Source: Candidatus Altarchaeales archaeon
GTDB lineage: Archaea > Altiarchaeota > Altiarchaeia > IMC4 > SCGC-AAA252-I15
Assembly: GCA_014729705.1 (NCBI GenBank)
Contig: WJJK01000124.1
Location: forward strand, 1 to 6,876
Reading direction: 5' to 3'
Length of the DNA stretch: 6,876 nt
Under the pieces are notes generated by a model, which did not search any database, was not told the origin of the DNA, and saw nothing but the letters and a program-made list of their open reading frames with translations. Shown here piece after piece: positions 1 to 4,849 of this stretch (positions within the stretch are counted from its first letter, which is position 1; each line of letters opens with the position of its first letter). A program made the position numbers and the translations under genes.

Positions 1-36
1 GATCAATACCGTATCGCTGAGGCGGCAGGGTGCTAG
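1..36 (+). CDS. Possible C-terminal tail of an upstream gene (partial)
   Basis: The first reading frame is open from the window edge and ends with TAG at 34-36, reading DQYRIAEAAGC. The stop lies one base before the ATG at 38, the tight spacing seen elsewhere in this block. The second frame is also open from base 2 and runs into the next gene, so the choice of frame is uncertain. Eleven residues are too few to suggest any function. Confidence 0.25.
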   Translation, partial: DQYRIAEAAGC

Positions 37-37
37 G

Positions 38-616
38 ATGTATGACTGCAAGACCCGTCTGGATCGCCTCCTGTATTTGCGCGAGCACTATTGGCTCAAC
101 CGCATGAACGGGATGCCCCACGCGGAGGCCCGTCAGTGTGCGATACGCTCGACCATGGGTTGGGTTCGCGTGAATCAGTCTAGTGACAGAGTTGGCGCTG
201 CATTCCGTGAGCTGGTCGCGACGCTAGCAGGTCCGGCAACCCTATTCGCTCGAACAGTCAGGGACGCCGTAAGGAGTTCCGCCAACGCCCGTCCATCAGG
301 GACGCCCGCTGCAACGACTTGTTGTGTTGCCGCTCATGGAAAGGACCACATGACCACAGACGAAGAGAGTCTTGATTGGCTGCCCGGCGAAACGGCGCCT
401 AAAGATGGTACGGAAATACTCATAAAGACTACAACCGGAGTAGTTTCCGCTTGGTTTGATTACCGGGAATCAACACCGGGGGTAGACGATGACGGCCATT
501 ATGAATGGGTTTGCTACGATGATAGCTTTACCATTGATGGGGAAATGCCAATCCTGGGCTGGCTGCCTTTGCCGCCCAACGCCACGTCAATTAGGGGCGC
601 CGAATCGATCGACTGA
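38..616 (+). CDS. Phage protein with DUF551-like C-terminal half; start uncertain (38 or 350)
   Basis: This is an open frame of 192 codons. Residues about 113-180 carry the pattern W-L-P-x-E-T-A-P-K-D-G-T-E-I-L, then spaced tryptophans (AWFD, YEWV), then GWLPLPP. The same layout is seen in DUF551-like small phage proteins, whose function is unknown. Two starts are possible. ATG 38 follows a GCAGGG at about 25-30. ATG 350 (residue 105, MTTDEES) has a better site, AAAGGA, six bases upstream, almost identical to the one before the gene at 1619, and it would give an 88-residue protein close to the usual size for this type. The first 104 residues look different: residues 1-60 are protein-like (RLDRLLYLREHYW), while 70-104 are rich in Ala, Arg, Ser and Thr and low in complexity. 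The frame is also open upstream to the window edge. The full ORF may therefore be a real fusion, or two unrelated segments that happen to share a frame. I infer that the 350 start is real and am unsure about 38. Confidence 0.5.
   Translation: MYDCKTRLDRLLYLREHYWLNRMNGMPHAEARQCAIRSTMGWVRVNQSSDRVGAAFRELVATLAGPATLFARTVRDAVRSSANARPSGTPAATTCCVAAHGKDHMTTDEESLDWLPGETAPKDGTEILIKTTTGVVSAWFDYRESTPGVDDDGHYEWVCYDDSFTIDGEMPILGWLPLPPNATSIRGAESID
339..352 (+). promoter_or_regulatory. Ribosome binding site and internal start ATG 350
   Basis: AAAGGA lies five to six bases before the ATG at 350, in the context GAAAGGACCACATG. The context before ATG 1619 is GAAAGGACCAGTATG. This near-identity to a confident start is the reason to prefer 350 as the translation start of the DUF551-like protein. 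Confidence 0.55.
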
Positions 617-632
617 CTATAAGGAGTATTAA

Positions 633-923
633 ATGCCTACCAACCACGAAATCCGCGAACATGACCACGAGTGGCGTCTTTGCCATCACGAACCGATTCC
701 GGCTTTGACCAAAGACGGTGAGACGAGGACCGCTGATCGGTTAGTCTCAGTGATGGTATATGAGGCTATTGACTGCCAGCGAGAAATTGCAAAGTTGGTA
801 AAGCCGGAAAAGGAGTTTACCGAGTACGAGCTACTGGAATCGTACATCACCACGCACCACGCCTGGGTAATCACGAACAAAGGAGAACACTATGTTAAGG
901 AAACCGAGCCTCGAAGTAGCTAG
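633..923 (+). CDS. Small hypothetical phage protein, His-rich N-terminus
   Basis: I do not recognise this 96-residue protein. A textbook Shine-Dalgarno AAGGAG at 621-626, six bases before the ATG, makes the start secure. The first 20 residues are rich in His and Cys (H5, H10, H12, C17, H18, H19), which could bind a metal, but the spacing matches no zinc motif I know. Residues 33-60 read as a probable helix (RLVSVMVYEAIDCQREIAKLV), and residues 60-90 are mixed (TEYELLESYITTHHAWV). There is no signal peptide or membrane segment. The gene starts 16 bases after the previous stop, and its last 32 bases overlap the start of the next gene, so the two are probably translated from one message. Confidence 0.7.
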   Translation: MPTNHEIREHDHEWRLCHHEPIPALTKDGETRTADRLVSVMVYEAIDCQREIAKLVKPEKEFTEYELLESYITTHHAWVITNKGEHYVKETEPRSS

Positions 924-1173
924 AGACTGCGTCATGCCTTTCGGGAAGTACAAAGGAATGATGTTGGCGAGCATCTTCGGAGTAGACGTACTGTATCTGG
1001 ACTGGCTCCGTGGAGAAAGAGACTCGGATAAAAGAGCGGCATCCGACTACCTCGACGCTTCATTGGTGGTCCTCTTGGACCACTACGAAGAAGAGGTCAT
1101 AGGTGCTCTGAAAGACAGGGAAGAAGAGATGAACGACCGAGAATGGGGCGACTGCCCCGAGGATCACTTCTAA
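892..1173 (+). CDS. DUF3820 / exonuclease-X C-terminal-like small protein
   Basis: This 93-residue protein has a motif at residues 15-39: M-P-F-G-K-Y-K-G, then a short linker, then Y-L-D-W-L. That is the signature of the DUF3820 family and of the C-terminal module of some exonuclease-X-like proteins (FGKYKG...P..YL.WL). Such proteins occur as small stand-alone genes in phages and bacteria. The biochemical role is not established, though linkage to 3'-5' exonucleases suggests a part in nucleic acid handling. No exonuclease catalytic residues are present, so this is the module alone. After residue 60 the chain is strongly acidic and probably helical (HYEEEV, DREEEMNDRE). The start at 892 is supported by AAAGGAG at 879-885, six bases upstream. 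Residue M15 is an in-frame alternative but has no comparable site. The gene overlaps the previous one by 32 bases. Confidence 0.65.
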   Translation: MLRKPSLEVARDCVMPFGKYKGMMLASIFGVDVLYLDWLRGERDSDKRAASDYLDASLVVLLDHYEEEVIGALKDREEEMNDREWGDCPEDHF

Positions 1174-1187
1174 CGAGAGGGAATACC

Positions 1188-1562
1188 ATGACGAAAGAAA
1201 CCAACATCCAACTTTTTACGGACGCAGGAGAACTGAGGACTACGACCGACGAAAGAATGGAGTACTTGTCTACTCTGGTTTTCGACTACGTAGTTGAGGC
1301 AATACGAGAAGCTCTGTACGAAGCGGCAAGTAACGCAAACTACAACACCAAAGTTGAGTTCTGTCAAGTAATGAGAATCAAAGGAGAAGAAATAGTGACT
1401 TCTCGGTATCATAAGGACCTGGAAAAAATCGCAACGGTCTTGAAGACACAAGGGTATCAAGTCGTTTTTGAAATAATCGAAAACGGGGAAGAAAACTATT
1501 ACTCATACACCATCGACTGGAACAAAGCATTGTACCCTCCCAAGATTATCAGGGAAGGGTGA
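1188..1562 (+). CDS. Hypothetical phage protein (124 aa)
   Basis: I do not recognise this protein. The frame can be extended back to an ATG at 1143, inside the preceding gene, but I chose ATG 1188 because GAGGGA at 1177-1182 sits five bases upstream and the chosen start lies 14 bases after the previous stop. Residues 24-48 look like an amphipathic helix (MEYLSTLVFDYVVEAIREALYEA). Residues 76-112 look like helix-strand-strand (a LEKIATVLKTQGYQVVFEI stretch, then ENYYSYTIDW). This compact alpha+beta pattern, with a terminal 'ysytIdW' strand, is common in small phage proteins of unknown role. There is no membrane segment or signal. The coding strand is rich in adenine. A 56-base gap separates it from the next gene. 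Confidence 0.7.
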   Translation: MTKETNIQLFTDAGELRTTTDERMEYLSTLVFDYVVEAIREALYEAASNANYNTKVEFCQVMRIKGEEIVTSRYHKDLEKIATVLKTQGYQVVFEIIENGEENYYSYTIDWNKALYPPKIIREG

Positions 1563-1618
1563 AACGTTTGGGTGACGGTCAAGAAGATTACTTCTAACCA
1601 TCTAACGAAAGGACCAGT

Positions 1619-1966
1619 ATGCCACAGGAACCGCGTAAACCAATCGATGTCCCGGATCAAGGGTACACGATATACGAGTTGGATGACGAGGGCAACGAAG
1701 TAGAGGCTGAAGGAGTCCTATTCGTACTACGCATTGACGACTGGCACCTTCCGCCAGTTGAGCAAGTCGCAGGACGGGAGGCGCTCCTCCGTTTTGCCGC
1801 CATCATCGATGACCGTGGGTATGCGGAGGACATTGTTAGGATGGTTTGTCAAGTCAAGCGTATTGACGAGAAGGCCACTCAGAATATCATTGACAGAGTG
1901 AATGAGGTGTACGACAATCGAAGAGTCCAGATCCCAATGCCACGCAAGAGAGTCAGGAGAGAATAA
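1619..1966 (+). CDS. Hypothetical phage protein with basic C-terminus (115 aa)
   Basis: I do not recognise this protein. The start is supported by AAAGGA at 1608-1613, five bases before the ATG. The N-terminal third is acidic (YELDDEGNEVEAEG) and the middle is mixed alpha/beta. Residues 72-101 could form a helix (VRMVCQVKRIDEKATQNIIDRV). The last seven residues are mainly basic (PRKRVRRE), which might contact nucleic acid, but that is only a charge argument. The stop TAA shares its last base with the ATG of the next gene (TAATG), so the pair is probably translationally coupled. Confidence 0.7.
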   Translation: MPQEPRKPIDVPDQGYTIYELDDEGNEVEAEGVLFVLRIDDWHLPPVEQVAGREALLRFAAIIDDRGYAEDIVRMVCQVKRIDEKATQNIIDRVNEVYDNRRVQIPMPRKRVRRE

Positions 1967-2283
1967 TGCCGAAAGTACCAAGGAGAGTATCGAAGAAACC
2001 CGACCCCAGGAAGCCTGCTGAATCGCAGGTTGAGGCGGATCCGATGTATACCGATTCGCACGGTATACGAATGATGGGCGACTCGGTCGAGGTTTGGACG
2101 TCTTGTGAGGCTAAGATGTCTCGCGACTTCCAGAGCGTGGGCATCCAGAAGGGAATCAGGTTCACTACTCCGAGGGAAGATGCTGAGAAGGCCATCGAGA
2201 AGGCCACGGCTATCGTTCGTGATGCGGTAAGAGCAGAGATCGACAACTTCAAGGAAATGATCGACGGCATCAATGACGCCTGA
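1966..2283 (+). CDS. Hypothetical phage protein (105 aa), coupled to neighbours
   Basis: I cannot assign a function. The start overlaps the previous stop as TAATG, with AGGAGA at 1955-1960 five bases upstream. Residues 1-25 are polar, rich in Lys, Arg and Pro, and look disordered. Residues 41-68 look like two or three strands (VEVWTSCEAKMS, then FQSVGIQKGIRF). Residues 71-103 are a long charged helix (EDAEKAIEKATAIVRDAVRAEI). This order (a strand pair around a '..y.SV.i..Gi....' segment, then one helix) resembles by eye a class of small phage proteins often found in early gene blocks. That impression is weak. The last 11 bases overlap the next gene. Confidence 0.7.
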   Translation: MPKVPRRVSKKPDPRKPAESQVEADPMYTDSHGIRMMGDSVEVWTSCEAKMSRDFQSVGIQKGIRFTTPREDAEKAIEKATAIVRDAVRAEIDNFKEMIDGINDA

Positions 2284-2902
2284 CGAGTATACCTCGGTTG
2301 TTTGCGATGTTCTTGACAGTAGCTTAGACGGCTACCGTTCGGCCATACAGTATGCGAATGCAAATTCAAACAGCATATTTTCGGCAATGCACAAGTACAC
2401 TACTCCTGGGCAAGCGAGCCATGATGCCGTATTTAGAATGGCGGTGAGAGCGGTAATTCTTGGCTGCTATGTTCACGGCTATCCAGTTGGACTATTTAAC
2501 ATAGCCCTCCCAGTGTCACAGGCTAACGGTGTCGCGTCGGCCTTCGCTTCGTATTTTGACTTTGTTGGGTTACTCCCTTATTTCTCGTCTGCTGGCTCTC
2601 TTGTTCAAAGGGAGCTGCTCTCGTGGAATGACAAGGAGACCCAACTCCCGGTGGATGCTCCGGTAATTATATTGTATGATGGCGATAAGGCTATAGAAGA
2701 ATACCAAGGTGCCTGCGGGTTGGAGTCATTTATACGAAAGATAAATCCGAGCAGACAGGCGTTGCTCTACTTCACAGAAACACCAGTGGATGATATGGGA
2801 CCAGTTTCTAGCGGTAAGACTAGAAAGGTCGTGAACCGTCACGATCTTGGGTTTTACGTAACGGATATACCAGGTATAATCAGGGAGACAATCGATGAGT
2901 AG
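2273..2902 (+). CDS. Hypothetical protein upstream of the replication genes (209 aa)
   Basis: I do not recognise this protein. It starts inside the end of the preceding gene and no strong Shine-Dalgarno lies at the right distance (AAGGAA at 2251-2256 is 17 bases away), so translation probably depends on ribosomes finishing the upstream gene. Residues about 52-110 are rich in hydrophobic and small residues (AVRAVILGCYVHGY, VASAFASYFDFVGLL) and look like buried helices of a globular fold rather than clear membrane spans. Residues 130-170 suggest a strand, loop and strand (VIILYDGDK, ALLYFTE). The SSGKT at 179-183 is not a P-loop because it lacks the preceding glycine-rich strand. Its place just before the helicase gene makes an accessory replication role possible, but nothing in the sequence shows one. 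Confidence 0.7.
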   Translation: MTPDEYTSVVCDVLDSSLDGYRSAIQYANANSNSIFSAMHKYTTPGQASHDAVFRMAVRAVILGCYVHGYPVGLFNIALPVSQANGVASAFASYFDFVGLLPYFSSAGSLVQRELLSWNDKETQLPVDAPVIILYDGDKAIEEYQGACGLESFIRKINPSRQALLYFTETPVDDMGPVSSGKTRKVVNRHDLGFYVTDIPGIIRETIDE

Positions 2903-3338
2903 AAATCTGGAAGAAACTGACGGTGACGGAAACGTTAATTCGGAAGAAAGGGAATATGATACAATCGCGTATTTGGATGACGCAGTGATTGAAACAGACC
3001 ATACGCACAAGTATCTGTTGGTTCCGTGCAAGATCACGGTGATTGCTCCTGTGTATCTCTATTACTTCGCGGAACTCGCGGCTACTAACTGTTCCCAGGT
3101 TATCGTGTGTAGTTCAATGGATAAATGGAAGAAAGTCAAGAAGGCTGTCAATAATCTCCCGGATGATTTTCCAGTAGATGTTGGATGCGCGCTCGTTCCG
3201 TATGAGGACCATCCAGACACATTCCTTGCATGGGCAAGTCGATACGCGGCGTTCGTTGTCCGTGGAGATGACGATTTTCGATTCCTTGATAAGTATGCTG
3301 CCAGGTACGCAGGTGTCGAGGAGTCGGTAGTCAAATGA
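2895..3338 (+). CDS. Hypothetical protein directly upstream of the helicase (147 aa)
   Basis: I do not recognise this protein. The start overlaps the previous stop by eight bases and has AGGGAG at 2882-2887, seven bases upstream. The first 36 residues are acidic and probably disordered. Residues 39-146 alternate strand and helix: YLLVPCKITVIAP, a helix near YLYYFAELAATN, the strand QVIVCSS, a basic helix DKWKKVKKAVNNL, the strand DVGCALVPY, the helix DTFLAWASRYA, the strand AAFVVRG, and a terminal helix. This regular beta/alpha alternation suggests a small Rossmann-like or flavodoxin-like fold, but no nucleotide-binding motif is visible. The stop overlaps the helicase start as ATGA, so the two proteins should be made in linked amounts. 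Phage helicase loaders often sit next to the helicase gene. That role is possible here only by position. Confidence 0.7.
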   Translation: MSRNLEETDGDGNVNSEEREYDTIAYLDDAVIETDHTHKYLLVPCKITVIAPVYLYYFAELAATNCSQVIVCSSMDKWKKVKKAVNNLPDDFPVDVGCALVPYEDHPDTFLAWASRYAAFVVRGDDDFRFLDKYAARYAGVEESVVK

Positions 3339-4837
3339 CGGTAGAAGAGGAAGATCGTGCGATAGTATCTCTGTTGTCCTCGTCTCTTACTGAGGCTCTG
3401 GATTACTTGCGGGTCCCTTATTACGAGGAACTATTTCCGGCTAGACAATCCGTTGCTATATGGATACGTGATTTTGTTGACTCAAACCAGGAGCTACCGA
3501 AGAAGAAGCAACTAAGGCGTCATTTTCCTGACGTTGACACTATCCAGAGACCGGAACCGCTAGATTATACGTTCGGTGAACTTAGAACCTCTTTGGTCAA
3601 AGAGACGGCGGTAAACGCTAACAACAAGGGGGCGGAGGCGTACTCAAAAGGAGACCTAGATGGGTTCCTTAAAATATCAGAGGAGATGATTGATAGGGTA
3701 ACTGAATACAGATCTCCCGTATCAGAGGCAGCCTATACCGTAGAGGCTCACGTAGAGCAGACGGCGGCAAAGGTTGATGAGTCACCAGAAGACCTGGAAC
3801 CGATAGAAAGCGGTATTGTACCTTATGATGAGATATACGGAGGCTTTGATAGAGGATGTCTCCATGTTCTCTCTTCACTTATCAATTTAGGTAAAACGTA
3901 TGTTGCGTGCCATGTTTCTGAGTATGCAAGGTCAAAGGGGCATTCCGTAATTTTCTACTCCATGGAGATGCCCAAGTCGAAGATAGCAGACCGTATATTG
4001 GCACTACGTTATCGTCTTAACGCGGACGAATATGTTAGGAAACAGCAAACTGATAAGAGCAAGGATAAGGGAGAGTCCTACGTAGACTTCTTGAAGGCAC
4101 AGGTGCAGATAATACGGGAAAGGATAAGCAAGGAACCTGCTGAAGAGGGATCCCTGGTCATAATGGAGTCAGGTGAGCAGGCTATCACCCCAAGGATTAT
4201 ATCAAGAGACATCCAAAAGTATAACGCCGAACTGGTAATAATAGACGCGGCACAAGACTTACGGGACAATCGCATGGCTAGGGAAAGAACACCAGGGCTA
4301 TACCGTGCGATTGCTGAATTAAATGGTACTGCGCTACGCCATAACGCGGCTGTGCTTATGACTGTGCAGATGGATCCAGATGTTGAGAGAAAAGGACTCA
4401 AGAAAGGAAACCTCACTCGCGTTCAGTGGGGTCAGGTCTTTGCTCAAAAGGCTGATGTTGTGATGACAATGCTCGGGGACAGAACGTCCCCGCAGAGGGA
4501 GATTACGTTAGACAAAACACGCGACGGATCAGTAGGACGTAAGATAGAATTGCATATGCACTTCCCTTTTGTAGAGCTGGAGTTTCTCAGCGTAGAGGCT
4601 ATGAATATATCGTTTGATGACGAAGACGTGGCTGAGGATGTTAACGCTATGGAAGAGGCCATTATGTTCGCAGAGAAAGAGGTAGAAAACAGGTCTGGCA
4701 AGAGCAGACCGCCGCCAAAAACAGGAGGGGATGATCTGGACGAAGAAGAGAACGAGGAAGAAGAGAACGAGGAAGAAGAGAAACCGAGATACAAGAGACG
4801 GTTCCCTAGTAGGAAATTTCGTAGGCGACGGCATTAA
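3335..4837 (+). CDS. DnaB-like replicative DNA helicase
   Basis: This 500-residue protein is expected to form a hexameric, ATP-driven, 5'-3' helicase at the phage replication fork. Residues 1-130 fit the helical N-terminal domain of phage DnaB-like helicases (FPARQSVAIWIRDFVD, then a PKKKQLRRHFP stretch). The RecA-fold motor spans about 155-420. Walker A is at 181-188 (SLINLGKT), a divergent form that keeps the GKT and the Asn two residues before it. The Glu of the 'YSMEMP' motif (E211) fits the catalytic glutamate. Walker B is LVIIDAAQD with D304. The sensor Gln is Q345 in LMTVQ. The terminal 'ADVVMTM...LDKTRDGSVG' block (372-401) includes K394 and R396, matching the conserved K.R.G region. 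The tail after 430 is unusual: acidic, with EEENE repeats at 470-484, then strongly basic to the end. The gene overlaps the upstream stop as ATGA, and GAGGAG at 3318-3323 lies 11 bases before the start. The primase gene follows after nine bases. The family call is firm; loading partners are unknown. Confidence 0.92.
   Translation: MTVEEEDRAIVSLLSSSLTEALDYLRVPYYEELFPARQSVAIWIRDFVDSNQELPKKKQLRRHFPDVDTIQRPEPLDYTFGELRTSLVKETAVNANNKGAEAYSKGDLDGFLKISEEMIDRVTEYRSPVSEAAYTVEAHVEQTAAKVDESPEDLEPIESGIVPYDEIYGGFDRGCLHVLSSLINLGKTYVACHVSEYARSKGHSVIFYSMEMPKSKIADRILALRYRLNADEYVRKQQTDKSKDKGESYVDFLKAQVQIIRERISKEPAEEGSLVIMESGEQAITPRIISRDIQKYNAELVIIDAAQDLRDNRMARERTPGLYRAIAELNGTALRHNAAVLMTVQMDPDVERKGLKKGNLTRVQWGQVFAQKADVVMTMLGDRTSPQREITLDKTRDGSVGRKIELHMHFPFVELEFLSVEAMNISFDDEDVAEDVNAMEEAIMFAEKEVENRSGKSRPPPKTGGDDLDEEENEEEENEEEEKPRYKRRFPSRKFRRRRH
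4742..4786 (+). repeat. 15-base tandem repeat encoding the acidic EEENE tail
   Basis: The unit GAAGAAGAGAACGAG occurs twice exactly (4742-4756 and 4757-4771), followed by a third copy that matches for 11 bases and then diverges (4772-4786). The unit is five codons and stays in frame, encoding Glu-Glu-Glu-Asn-Glu in the helicase tail. Copy number could change by slippage without breaking the frame. Confidence 0.85.
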
Positions 4838-4849
4838 GGGTTAGTTATG
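4836..4849 (+). promoter_or_regulatory. Ribosome binding site of the primase gene
   Basis: AAGGG at 4836-4840 overlaps the helicase stop codon and lies six bases before the ATG at 4847. No other in-frame ATG lies between this start and the zinc motif, so this site sets the primase N-terminus. Confidence 0.6.

Noticed and set aside
1143..1187. Upstream ATG 1143 as the start of the 124-residue gene
   Set aside because: It would overlap the previous gene by 31 bases without a good ribosome site, whereas ATG 1188 has GAGGGA at correct spacing just after the preceding stop.
1582..1595. Short hairpin AGAAG/CTTCT in the 56-base gap before the gene at 1619
   Set aside because: A five-pair stem with a four-base loop and no T-run is expected by chance and is too weak for a terminator.
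2807..2821. SSGKT in the 209-residue protein as a P-loop
   Set aside because: No hydrophobic strand or glycine-rich loop precedes it, and there is no Walker B partner downstream.
3875..3898. Helicase Walker A lacks the first glycine of GxxxxGKT
   Set aside because: DnaB-family P-loops often have Ala or Ser at this position, and the GKT, Glu, Walker B Asp and sensor Gln are all present, so this is not evidence of an inactive helicase.
4444..4834. Long minus-strand open frames opposite the helicase tail
   Set aside because: They are Ser/Phe-rich reversals of the GAA/GAG-rich acidic codons and have no plausible protein features.
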